From Nitrospinota bacterium (GTDB taxonomy: Bacteria > UBA8248): a stretch of DNA of 18,431 bases. The DNA lies in the NCBI GenBank assembly GCA_011523725.1, contig WTGD01000119.1:1-18431 (forward strand). Direction: 5' to 3'. The notes under the pieces are model-generated. The model did no database searches, was not told where the DNA came from, and was given only the letters and a program-made list of their open reading frames with translations. The position numbers were made by a program, and so were the translations under genes. Of this stretch, positions 1 through 6,809 are shown piece by piece (position 1 is the first letter of the stretch; each line of letters begins with the position of its first letter).

Positions 1-503
1 ATGCAGGCGACGCGCTGCTCGATGAGTTGCGCAAAAGGCTCGATGTTATCGCAGAGCGTGCAAAGGAGACAGGCCGCAGACCCCGCGTCGCCTGCATCGA
101 GTGGTACGACCCGCTGATGGCGGCGGGCAACTGGGTGCCGGAACTCGTGGAGATTGCGGGCGGGGAGGACGTCCTGGGCGTCGCCGGCGAACACTCCGCG
201 TGGCTCGAATGGGCGGCGCTGGAAGAAGCCAGGCCCGAGGTCATCGCCCTCATGCCCTGTGGTTTCGACATCGCGCGCTCACGCCGCGAGTTGGCGGCGC
301 TCACCAGAAGAACCGAGTGGGCGCGCCTGGAAGCCGTACGAAAGGGCCAGGTGTTCGTCACGGACGGGAACCAGTTCTTCAACCGCCCCGGACCGAGGCT
401 GGTCGAATCCGCCGAAATTCTCGCGGAGATTCTCCACCCCGACGCCTTCGCCTTCGGCCACGAGGGCGCGGGCTGGGAGCGTCTCGAAGCGCGTGCGGCC
501 TGA
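1..503 (+). CDS. Corrinoid (cobalamin) ABC transporter substrate-binding protein, C-terminal part
   Basis: The reading frame is open to the left edge, so the true start lies outside the window and 166 residues are visible. The protein resembles the C-terminal lobe of BtuF-type periplasmic proteins that capture cobalamin or cobinamide and hand it to a BtuCD importer. Visible family features are the CIEWYDPLMAAGNWVPELVE segment, an IAGGEDVLG segment, a P(E)VIALMPCGF strand, and a terminal stretch with DGNQFFNRPGPRLVESAEIL, which is typical of corrinoid-binding SBPs. A TTG at position 27 could be read as a start, but it lies inside a conserved region and is an unlikely start. The next gene begins 18 nt downstream and belongs to a family linked to B12 salvage, which supports the corrinoid assignment. 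The transporter permease and ATPase genes are not in the window. The family call is fairly sure; the exact corrinoid is inferred. Confidence 0.82.
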   Translation, partial: AGDALLDELRKRLDVIAERAKETGRRPRVACIEWYDPLMAAGNWVPELVEIAGGEDVLGVAGEHSAWLEWAALEEARPEVIALMPCGFDIARSRRELAALTRRTEWARLEAVRKGQVFVTDGNQFFNRPGPRLVESAEILAEILHPDAFAFGHEGAGWERLEARAA

Positions 504-521
504 TACCCACCGGAACGAACT

Positions 522-1346
522 ATGAACGAGGATAACTGGTCGATTCTCCATGAGCGCGCGTGCCGCGCCGGCGAGGAATTCTACGTCGACCCCGGGACGG
601 GATGGCGCGTATTCACCGAGGTCGGCCTGCGCCGTCGCGGGAGTTGCTGCGGCAGCGGCTGCCGCCACTGCCCCTATGCGCACGAGGCGGTTCCGGTGGA
701 AGAACGCCCCCGCCTCGCCCGCCGGCCCGCCTGGATGACCGGTGTCCGGCCTCCCCAAGAACCCGCCGACGTGCTCTTCTGGAGCGGAGGTAAGGACAGC
801 TTCTTGACATATCGGGCCTTGCGGCGTGAAAGCGAAAGGCCGATCATTCTGCTCACCACCTTCGATGCGGCGAGCCGGAAAATCGCGCACCAGGAACTCG
901 ATATCGAACTGGTGGCGCGCCAGGCGGAGCACCTGGACGCCCCGCTGCTGGGCGTGCCCCTCCATCCGGGAGAGGCCTATGAGGCCCGCATCGCCGAGGC
1001 GGCCCGCATGGTTCCGCGCATCGCCCGGTTCGTTTTCGGCGACCTGCACCTGGAGCACATCCGCGACTGGCGCGTCGAGGCGTTCCGGGAACTGGCCGCA
1101 GACCTTGGCGCATCGCTCCACTTCCCGCTGTGGGGCGCGCCCTATGAAGCGCTGATGGACGATTTAGAGGCGAGCGGCGCCGTCTGCGAGGTCTCGGCGG
1201 TAACGGAGGAGGTGCGCGGCGTCGTGCGCGTCGGGCAGTGCTTCGACCGCGCGTTGATGACGGCCTTGCCCGAGGGCGTCGACCGCTTCGGGGAAAACGG
1301 GGAGTTTCACACCCTCGTCAAGGTCTGGGCGGGGGATGGGGGGTAG
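522..1346 (+). CDS. DUF5522 + DUF71/Dph6-like ATP-pyrophosphatase fusion, putative B12 salvage amidase
   Basis: A 274-aa two-part protein. Residues about 15-55 match the small DUF5522 module, ending in the Cys-rich CCGSGCRHCPY (C42, C43, C47, C50). Residues about 82-270 are an adenine-nucleotide alpha-hydrolase/PP-loop domain of the DUF71/COG2102 (diphthine-ammonia ligase-like) family. It has the PP-loop SGGKDS at 88-93, a GDLHLEHIRDWR segment from 173, and the family signature GENGEFHTLV at 257-266. Dph6 proteins use ATP to amidate diphthine, but diphthamide is absent from bacteria. Published comparative genomics assigned a bacterial subgroup of DUF71 to B12 salvage, and the preceding corrinoid-binding protein gene fits that subgroup. 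The Cys cluster could bind metal (inference). The 3' end overlaps the convergent nucleotidyltransferase gene by 40 bp. The ATG at 522 is the first start that includes the DUF5522 module; its ribosome site is weak, which suggests coupling to the upstream gene. Confidence 0.85.
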   Translation: MNEDNWSILHERACRAGEEFYVDPGTGWRVFTEVGLRRRGSCCGSGCRHCPYAHEAVPVEERPRLARRPAWMTGVRPPQEPADVLFWSGGKDSFLTYRALRRESERPIILLTTFDAASRKIAHQELDIELVARQAEHLDAPLLGVPLHPGEAYEARIAEAARMVPRIARFVFGDLHLEHIRDWRVEAFRELAADLGASLHFPLWGAPYEALMDDLEASGAVCEVSAVTEEVRGVVRVGQCFDRALMTALPEGVDRFGENGEFHTLVKVWAGDGG

Positions 1347-1648
1347 ATCGATTCCGCTGATTTCAGGATGGCCTCGCGGCGGATGTGGTTACGGCTTTGT
1401 TCGACGCCCGCGCGCTCGACGAGATCAACCTCGCGCCCGAAAATCGCCTTGAGTTCCTCTTCCATGCGAACCATGTCGAAGAGCGTGTGGCGCGCGCTTT
1501 CCTCGAAGCTCACGAGGAGGTCGATGTCGCTCTCGGGCCCGAAGTCCTTGCGCAGCGCCGAGCCGAAGACGGCGAGTTGCGTGACTTGCCAGCGTTCGCA
1601 AAAGGTGGTGATTTCCTCGCGCGATGCTTCAAGGTCGAAACGCATCAT
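1307..1648 (-). CDS. MNT-type nucleotidyltransferase domain protein (orphan, MntA-like)
   Basis: A 113-aa protein (112 aa if the second of two adjacent ATGs, at 1645, is used). A GGGAG sequence lies just upstream of the paired ATGs. The minimal nucleotidyltransferase core is present: a strand ending in FGSALRKDFGPESDIDLLV, with the GS motif and two metal-binding aspartates in SDIDLLV, and a later acidic residue in the EVDLV strand. Such proteins adenylylate (AMPylate) targets and usually serve as antitoxins to HEPN RNases in MNT/HEPN (type VII) toxin-antitoxin pairs. No HEPN gene is adjacent: the upstream neighbour is a DNA glycosylase-like gene and the downstream neighbour converges from the other strand. 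It is therefore an orphan or a pair remnant. Its C-terminus overlaps the end of the DUF71 gene by 40 bp. The family is sure; the biological role is open. Confidence 0.85.
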   Translation of the reverse strand: MMRFDLEASREEITTFCERWQVTQLAVFGSALRKDFGPESDIDLLVSFEESARHTLFDMVRMEEELKAIFGREVDLVERAGVEQSRNHIRREAILKSAESIYPPSPAQTLTRV

Positions 1649-1731
1649 GAAACTCCCGGGAAACGGATATTTCGGGCGACTCGCGCATTTTCTCACAAAC
1701 CGCGCGGCGCGTCTCGTCCTGGGAGGAAGCC

Positions 1732-2160
1732 TTACGCTCGCTCCCAGTCGGCGACGCCGCCCGGCATGATGCGGAACAGGGGATGGGGCAGGGGCGTATT
1801 CTCCGCCAGGTATTTCTCGTGTAGCTCTGGCGCGCGGGTTTCGAGCTTTTTCATCAGGTGGCGCCATTCGAAGGCGAGCTGTCCGCTCGTAACGTCCAGT
1901 CGCTTCGGAGTGCGGGGGCGGCCTATCCTGCCTTTATCGAAGCGGTAGCCCCGCTCTAAGGATTCGGTGTGCACGGCTCTCAGGTACTCGGCGATGAGGA
2001 CGGCGGGCCTGGCGCCTGCGCGGAAACGCGCGAGTTGGGGATGATTGCGGTAGCCCTTCGTCTCGCCCGCCAGAACGGCCTGGGCGAGCAGTGCTTCTCG
2101 CCACAGGGCGACGAGGCCCTGGGGGTCGAGATATTTGGGATGAAGACTCCACAAGCGCAT
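1732..2160 (-). CDS. Pyrimidine dimer DNA glycosylase family protein (Pyr_excise-like)
   Basis: A 142-aa protein that begins MRLWSLHPKYLDPQGLVALW, followed by REALLAQAVL and TKGYRNHPQL. This opening is characteristic of the bacterial proteins grouped with T4 endonuclease V, the pyrimidine-dimer glycosylase/AP lyase. In T4 endonuclease V the N-terminal residue after Met is the nucleophile and an early Glu is catalytic. Here the residue after Met is Arg, and an acidic residue occurs in the WREALL helix, so a repair activity is inferred from family membership and not proven. Later conserved blocks are LRAVHTESLERGYRF and the FEWRHLMKKL helix near the C-terminus. The length is normal for the family. 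It lies 53 bp after the diheme cytochrome gene and 83 bp before the nucleotidyltransferase, all on the same strand, so co-transcription is possible. Confidence 0.75.
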   Translation of the reverse strand: MRLWSLHPKYLDPQGLVALWREALLAQAVLAGETKGYRNHPQLARFRAGARPAVLIAEYLRAVHTESLERGYRFDKGRIGRPRTPKRLDVTSGQLAFEWRHLMKKLETRAPELHEKYLAENTPLPHPLFRIMPGGVADWERA

Positions 2161-2213
2161 CGCTGATCACCCTTAGGCGGCGGGAGTCGGAGGTTTTCTG
2201 GTGCTCCTTTTTC

Positions 2214-3011
2214 TTATTTCTTTCTCGGCTTTCCGTTGATGAACGCTTCCCGCACGTAGCGGACGACCGACCAGATATCCTTATCCTTGAGAAGATGTCC
2301 GTAGGATTTCATGAAGTCGTATTTCTTCATCTCACTGGCGTCGATGCGACCGAGTTTGATGACCCAGAAGAGGAACCCGTCGCCGAAGCGCGCCATCTGT
2401 TCTCGCAGGTGATAGTTCATCGGCGGCGGCTGGATGTGGCTGATGAACGGCTTTTCGGGGTCCTGATCCTCCACGGGCCGCGCTCCGTTCCCGAGGCCCT
2501 TATTGCCGTGACACTGGGAGCAGGCGTCCGTGAAAATTTCCCTGCTCACCGCGTCTTTCGGTTGATTGCCTTTGCTGAAGCCGCGCACCCACCAGATGAG
2601 CTTTCTTATCTGGGCGTCTTCGAGCGCCTCGCCGAAGGAGGGCATGGCGGTCGCGACGCCGTTTTTGATCTGGTGGCCCTTCGTCTGGTTTTTCAGGACG
2701 TTCATCTTGCCGAACTTCACGACGGAGAACATGTAGTCGTCCGTCATGCGCTTCATGTAGGGGCTTGTAAAGACTTGGGGTCTCGGCCTCACCGTACGCC
2801 AGATCGGTCCCTTGCCGTCGCCCTTGACCCCGTGGCAGGAGAAGCAGATCTCCCCATAGATTTCTTTGCCCCGCCAGTAGTTCCCGCCGTTTTGCTTCGC
2901 CGTCTCGGGATTGGGAGGGATTCTCTTCGCCGCAAGGGAGGCAATGGGCGCAGTGAAGCTCAACAAGAGCATCAGCGTGATCCACAAGCCATTTTCCTTT
3001 AACCATTTCAT
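2214..3011 (-). CDS. Periplasmic diheme cytochrome c
   Basis: A 265-aa exported protein. An upstream in-frame start would add 16 residues but no signal-peptide character, so the ATG at 3011, directly before MKWLKENGLW and a hydrophobic segment (about 9-27, cleavage near LAA), was chosen. There are two class-I-like cytochrome c domains: heme site CFSCH at 56-60 with likely distal Met in AMPSF (M123), and CSQCH at 164-168 with a likely Met in KYDFMKSYG (M234). Each domain carries the usual G-x-G-x-G loop after the heme site and a terminal helix (IRKLIWWVRGF; IWSVVRYVREAF). It probably shuttles electrons in the periplasm. The next gene upstream encodes another cytochrome c, 130 bp away, and the one before that a membrane protein with conserved-looking His residues, so the three plausibly work together. 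The electron donor and acceptor cannot be read from the sequence. Confidence 0.88.
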   Translation of the reverse strand: MKWLKENGLWITLMLLLSFTAPIASLAAKRIPPNPETAKQNGGNYWRGKEIYGEICFSCHGVKGDGKGPIWRTVRPRPQVFTSPYMKRMTDDYMFSVVKFGKMNVLKNQTKGHQIKNGVATAMPSFGEALEDAQIRKLIWWVRGFSKGNQPKDAVSREIFTDACSQCHGNKGLGNGARPVEDQDPEKPFISHIQPPPMNYHLREQMARFGDGFLFWVIKLGRIDASEMKKYDFMKSYGHLLKDKDIWSVVRYVREAFINGKPRKK

Positions 3012-3141
3012 TTTCTGTTCTCTTTCAGAGGCCTGGCCGGTACGGGGTGAAGGGCGCAAGCCGTCTCCGCTCGGCGCGGTGATGTGCCTCTCAAGCGGCG
3101 GCGCGCCGGAGGATCATCCGAATATCTCGGCTAGTTCTCCA

Positions 3142-4056
3142 TTATTTCTTCGCGCAAGGATTCCTGGCGGCGCAGGGATTGTTCGCACACGGGTTTTTGG
3201 CGGCGCAAGGGTTCTTAGGCGCACATGGATTTTGCGCCGCACACGGGTTACTGGACACGCCTGGATTCCTGGGCGCAGGGGGGGTCTTGGCGTCGAGGTT
3301 ATCCCCGCCGGGATTCTTCGGCGCGGCGGCGTTGGCTCCGCCGGGGTTTGCGCCTCCGCCTGCGGACAGCACCGTCTTCATGAACGCCTTGCGCTTCGCC
3401 TCCCACGCGAGCATGCGCTCATACCGCGCGGGCGAGAGCGAGACCACGTAGGTTTCTAGGTCCTTGTATTCCTGGGAGTCGGGGTTCATGGGCGGAGCGC
3501 CGATGAACGTCGTGGCGCACCAGTCGTTGAACTGCCCGACGCTCGCTACCTGCCCTCCAGGGCTCAGGCGCGGGAAGTGCTCCGCCGCTCCGATGAGCGT
3601 GGGAACCGGAACCGGGTGTCTCACGCCCTTGACGTCCACTGCGGTGCCCCGGATGGTGCGTCCCCTGGGGTGGCAGCTAACGCAGCCGATGCTGCGGAAA
3701 AGTTTCCTGCCCCGCGCGACGGCGTCCTTTACGCTCGCGTCGCGCTTCCGGGTGGATGCGAAGGGCGGCGGCGTGACGGTCGGCTTCTTGCTCCTCGCCC
3801 GGGCCGCGCCGCCCGCAGGGGGGGTGAATGGCTTGACGATGCGCGGGTTCTTCTCCGTCCTGGCGCAGGCGTTCTTCGGTGCGCAGGGGTTCTTGGCGGC
3901 GCATGGGTTTTGGGGCGCGCAGGGGTTGCCCGCCCCGCAGGGATTTTGGGCCGCGCACGGGTTCTTGGGTGCGTTCGCCGCCAGTGCCGGAAGGACGGCC
4001 CATATCGAGACGCTCAGGAGCGCGCCGAGGAGGAAGAAACTCGATTTTCTCAGCAT
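3142..4056 (-). CDS. Monoheme cytochrome c flanked by two NPC Cys-repeat arrays
   Basis: A 304-aa exported protein with a good ribosome site (GGGGAG) before the ATG and a signal peptide at 1-27. The order is: an N-terminal NPCAxx array with Cys at 34, 40, 46, 52, 58 and 64 (strict period of six, the last as NAC); a basic/Pro-rich linker; one cytochrome c domain (about 112-210) with CVSCH at 125-129, a candidate ligand region APPM (M190) and a lone C180; a low-complexity linker with three NPG triplets; and a C-terminal NPCAxx array with Cys at 272, 278, 284, 290, 295 and 301. Heme attachment and electron transfer are well supported. The role of the 12 repeat cysteines (metal binding, disulfide stacking, matrix or surface attachment) is unknown. 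The neighbours are a diheme cytochrome c downstream and a four-helix membrane protein upstream. Confidence 0.87.
   Translation of the reverse strand: MLRKSSFFLLGALLSVSIWAVLPALAANAPKNPCAAQNPCGAGNPCAPQNPCAAKNPCAPKNACARTEKNPRIVKPFTPPAGGAARARSKKPTVTPPPFASTRKRDASVKDAVARGRKLFRSIGCVSCHPRGRTIRGTAVDVKGVRHPVPVPTLIGAAEHFPRLSPGGQVASVGQFNDWCATTFIGAPPMNPDSQEYKDLETYVVSLSPARYERMLAWEAKRKAFMKTVLSAGGGANPGGANAAAPKNPGGDNLDAKTPPAPRNPGVSSNPCAAQNPCAPKNPCAAKNPCANNPCAARNPCAKK
3145..3249 (-). repeat. C-terminal NPCAxx coding repeat array
   Basis: Six tandem units encode Asn-Pro-Cys at protein positions 270-301, at 18-bp spacing except one unit shortened to 15 bp (between C290 and C295). On the + strand the array appears as a degenerate GCAxGGATTC/GGGTT series. 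Codon variation between units shows the array is kept at the protein level and is not a fresh DNA duplication. Confidence 0.85.
3862..3963 (-). repeat. N-terminal NPCAxx coding repeat array
   Basis: Six tandem 18-bp units encode NPC (the sixth NAC) directly after the signal peptide, with cysteines exactly six residues apart. The unit matches the C-terminal array of the same gene, so the heme domain is bracketed by two copies of one repeat type. Confidence 0.85.
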
Positions 4057-4166
4057 GGCTCTTTCTCCCCTCGAAAATGGACTCGATGCGGCAACGGGAA
4101 GGGGAATACCGTCATGGATTCTGCCTCGTGAGGCGGCGGCGAGCGCATTGTATCAGAATCAAGCGT

Positions 4167-4628
4167 CTAGGGGAGCAGCCGCATCCCCAGAACAGCGACG
4201 AACAGGGCGATGAAGACGGCCAGGAACCCGCAGTAGGAATGAATCTGCCGCAAATCATTGTTCTTCAAGTTTTTCCTCAGCCTGCGGCCCAGCCAGGCCG
4301 TCGTCCAGAACAGCCCCAAGGCCAGGGTGGCGAAATAGCTGTGCGCCGTCTTGTAGAGAGGGCCTTCCAAGGCGAAGCGCATGCCCCCCAATCCCAGTGC
4401 GTAACCCACCGAGAAAAGAGCAATAAACCACCGCGCCAGGCGCATGTGCAGGCGGGCGAAGCGCGCCGTCTCGGGGCCGGCTCCTCCCTTGCGCGAGCGC
4501 CTCACGCGCAGGCCGTTCGCCAGAACGACGAGGCCCAGCGAGAGCGTCGCGATCTGAAAGGCCGGGTGAACGTACGCCCAGTAATTCATGCCCGAACTCC
4601 ATGAAGCATGGATGAGATGCGGTTTCAT
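4167..4628 (-). CDS. Four-helix membrane protein, DUF4079/cytochrome b561-like
   Basis: A 153-aa integral membrane protein with four hydrophobic helices (about 22-40, 64-82, 95-114 and 131-150). A His sits near the beginning of each helix: H21 (in VHPAF), H61, H96 (AHSYF) and H130 (IHSYCG). This spacing resembles di-heme b-type membrane proteins of the cytochrome b561/DUF4079 type, so heme binding and quinone or periplasmic electron exchange are plausible but inferred. Two starts are possible: 4628, with an AGGGGGAAG ribosome site, and 4589 (MNYWAYVHP), with a GGAG seven bases upstream. The longer form is given. It is the first gene of a minus-strand series leading into two cytochrome c genes (110 bp to the next), and it is divergent from the cyclase operon. 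Confidence 0.7.
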   Translation of the reverse strand: MKPHLIHASWSSGMNYWAYVHPAFQIATLSLGLVVLANGLRVRRSRKGGAGPETARFARLHMRLARWFIALFSVGYALGLGGMRFALEGPLYKTAHSYFATLALGLFWTTAWLGRRLRKNLKNNDLRQIHSYCGFLAVFIALFVAVLGMRLLP

Positions 4629-4644
4629 CTTCCCCCTGTTTACC

Positions 4645-4674
4645 TTGCCCGATGGGCAGACGCAAAGCTATATT
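4645..4674 (+). promoter_or_regulatory. Candidate sigma70-type promoter for the cyclase operon
   Basis: In the 107-bp divergent gap, TTGCCC (4645-4650) and TATATT (4669-4674) are separated by 18 bp, facing the cyclase gene at 4736. A small palindrome TGCCC-GAT-GGGCA (4646-4658) overlaps the -35 side and could be an operator. Motif match only. Confidence 0.35.
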
Positions 4675-4735
4675 AGCCGAAATGCGAACCCGGCCCATCG
4701 GCCCGAAGTCCCATGAGTTTCAGGGTGAGGGAATC

Positions 4736-5530
4736 ATGAACCTGGAAGAGGTGCGCGCCGTCGCGCGCGGCAGCAGGGTGTTCGATCTGGGCGTAGAGCT
4801 TTTCCCCGGCATGCCCCACGTGCCGCTCCACGGCCCCTTCGGCTATTCCATGATCAGGGAACACGGCGATTTCATGTATTCAGGCGGCGCGTGTTCGGCG
4901 GTGGATACGTTCTTCTGCACCGGCCACACCGGCACGCACATCGACGCCCTGGGCCACGTCGCGCGGGACATGAAGCTCCACGGCGGCCTGGACGCCGCCG
5001 AGCATCAGAGCAAGACCGAAGGACTCAAGGCCCACGGTATCGAGAGCGTAGCGCCCGTGGTGCGGCGCGGCGTGATGATCGACATGGCGGCACACCTTAA
5101 GAAAGACGTGCTCGAAGCGGGCCGGCCCGTAACGAAAGAAGAGCTCGAAGCGGCCGCCGCAGCCCAGGGCGTCCGGGTGGAGGAGGGCGACGTCGTACTC
5201 GTGCGTACCGGCCACATGCGCCACTGGCCGGGCCGGAACTATTATTTCCAAAAAGGCGGCGTGCCGGGCATCGACATGGACGCCGCCAGGTGGCTCTCCG
5301 ATCAAGGCATCTTCATGGCGGGGAGCGACAACTTCGCTGTAGAAGTGCTGCCCGCGCCCTCCCTGCCGGTGCATTGCCACATGCTGGTGGACAGCGGCAT
5401 CCACCTGCTCGAAGTCGCCGTGCTGGAGGAGTTGAGCCGGGCGCGCGCCCATGAGTTTCTTTTCGTCTGCCTGCCGCTCAAGGTGCGCGGCGGCACGGGC
5501 TCGCCCGTCCGGCCCGTGGCCATCCTGTAA
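4736..5530 (+). CDS. Cyclase family protein (kynurenine-formamidase-like metal hydrolase)
   Basis: A 264-aa cytoplasmic protein. The ATG at 4736 was chosen because GTGAGG lies just upstream and the protein then begins at the usual family position; a longer in-frame extension from 4652 has no family character. The metal-binding signature HTGTHIDALGH is at 64-74 (H64, H68, D70, H74), as in the cyclase/kynurenine formamidase superfamily, which hydrolyses amide, ester or lactone-like bonds with a divalent metal. A conserved-looking late segment reads GSDNFAVEVLP, followed by HCHMLVDSGIHLLE, in which His and Glu are candidate metal or catalytic residues. The length is normal. The next gene starts 31 bp downstream and encodes a CoA-ligase subunit, so the enzyme probably opens or deprotects the acid that is then activated. 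This is not a dedicated tryptophan-pathway context, so kynurenine itself is unlikely. Confidence 0.88.
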   Translation: MNLEEVRAVARGSRVFDLGVELFPGMPHVPLHGPFGYSMIREHGDFMYSGGACSAVDTFFCTGHTGTHIDALGHVARDMKLHGGLDAAEHQSKTEGLKAHGIESVAPVVRRGVMIDMAAHLKKDVLEAGRPVTKEELEAAAAAQGVRVEEGDVVLVRTGHMRHWPGRNYYFQKGGVPGIDMDAARWLSDQGIFMAGSDNFAVEVLPAPSLPVHCHMLVDSGIHLLEVAVLEELSRARAHEFLFVCLPLKVRGGTGSPVRPVAIL

Positions 5531-5561
5531 GCGCACTCCTTCCGCTTCCGGTGAGATAGCC

Positions 5562-6809
5562 ATGCCCCGCGTGTTCGAGGACAGGGCCAAAGCGCTTCTG
5601 CGCGATGCGGGCGTGGCGGTCCCGCGTGGCTGTTCCGTGAGTACGCCGGAAGAGGCGGCCGAGGCGGCGCGCGCCATCGGCGGCCCCGTGATGGTGAAGG
5701 CCCTGGTTCCCGTAGGAAAGCGCGGCAAGGCGGGGGCGATTCTCACGGCGGATACGCCCGGTGAGGCGGAAGAGGCGGCCCGGAAGCTCCTGGGCCGCAC
5801 CGTGCACCATTTCCCCGTCAGACGCCTCTTGGTGGAGGAGAGGGTCCCGATAGCGCAGGAGTGGTATCTCTCTATCGCCTTCGACAGCGCATCGCGCGGG
5901 CCGCTCGTCATGTTCAGCGCCGAGGGCGGCGTGGAGATCGAGGCGCTCCTGGAGGAAAACCCCGACGCGCTCAAGCGTCTCGAAGTCGATATCCTGGAGG
6001 GCCTGAGCGAGGAGCGGTGTATCCCCTTCCTGCGAGCAACGGGCGTGCAGGGTGAAGCGCTCTACCGGGCTGCGATGGCTCTGGAAGCCTGCTACGCGCT
6101 GTTCTGCCGCTCCGAAGCGCGTCTGCTGGAAGTAAACCCCCTCGTCCTGACCGATACGACTGAAGTCATCGCCGCCGCGTGCGTTCTCGATCTGGACGCG
6201 GACGCCCTGTTCCGCCATCCCGAACTGGAAGAGTTATTGGATGAGGACTCCGGCGGCGGCTGGCGTCCGCCCACCCCCGCCGAGGCGCGGGTGGCGGAGA
6301 TAGACGCCAGAATCCCCCCGTACAACACGGCGCGCTTCACGGAGATCGAAGGCGGGGAGATCGCCCTCATGTGGAGCGGGGGAGGGGGCGGCCTGTACCT
6401 GCTGGACACCATGGCGCGCCTGGGCGGTGCGCCTGCCACGGCGTTCGACATCACGCCGGGGCCGCTGGAGGAGAAGTATTTTCAGATCACGAAAGAGATC
6501 CTCCGCATGCCGAACGTGAGGGGCGTGCTCGCGGGCAGCAACATCACGAGTTTCTCGCGCGTTCAGCTCAAGGTCCGCGCCATCGCCCGCGCGGTCGAGG
6601 AGACGGGGGTCGATCTCGCCGAATTTCCCTTCATCGTGCGCTTCGCGGGCGCGGGCGGGGAGGAGGCGCGCGAAATCGCCGCAGGCTGTCCGGATCTTCA
6701 GTATCTGGGCGATGAGGTGACGCTCGAAGAAGCCGCCGAGCGCATCATCGCGCAGGTGGAAGCCGTGAAGCGCGGGGAGTCGTGGACGAGGGCGGGAGGC
6801 ACGCGATGA
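5562..6809 (+). CDS. Succinyl-CoA-synthetase beta-like (ATP-grasp) CoA ligase subunit
   Basis: A 415-aa protein. The start at 5562 is preceded by GGTGAG and follows the cyclase stop by 31 bp; an in-frame extension into the cyclase gene is rejected. Residues about 5-200 form an ATP-grasp domain with Lys in the VMVKALVPVGKRGKAG segment and Mg-binding-type LLEVNPLVLTD at 188-197 (E190, N192). Residues about 255-405 form the CoA-ligase domain that pairs with the alpha subunit. It lacks the usual MxxHEYQAK opening of SucC. Where SucC has an NGAG segment and a DVGGGA loop, this protein has WSGGGGG (271-277) and FDITPGP (295-301), so the substrate is probably not succinate. The 3' end overlaps the alpha-like gene by ATGA, which implies translational coupling and a hetero-oligomer. 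The substrate cannot be named from the sequence. Confidence 0.83.
   Translation: MPRVFEDRAKALLRDAGVAVPRGCSVSTPEEAAEAARAIGGPVMVKALVPVGKRGKAGAILTADTPGEAEEAARKLLGRTVHHFPVRRLLVEERVPIAQEWYLSIAFDSASRGPLVMFSAEGGVEIEALLEENPDALKRLEVDILEGLSEERCIPFLRATGVQGEALYRAAMALEACYALFCRSEARLLEVNPLVLTDTTEVIAAACVLDLDADALFRHPELEELLDEDSGGGWRPPTPAEARVAEIDARIPPYNTARFTEIEGGEIALMWSGGGGGLYLLDTMARLGGAPATAFDITPGPLEEKYFQITKEILRMPNVRGVLAGSNITSFSRVQLKVRAIARAVEETGVDLAEFPFIVRFAGAGGEEAREIAAGCPDLQYLGDEVTLEEAAERIIAQVEAVKRGESWTRAGGTR

Noticed and set aside
2091..3002. A 303-codon plus-strand frame opposite the diheme cytochrome gene.
   Set aside because: The minus strand carries two heme-binding CxxCH sites and a signal peptide; the plus frame has no family features.
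3145..3963. Regular repeats that could be taken for a CRISPR array or DNA minisatellite.
   Set aside because: They are 18-bp units in frame with no spacers, coding for NPCAxx, with varied codons; they are protein-level repeats.
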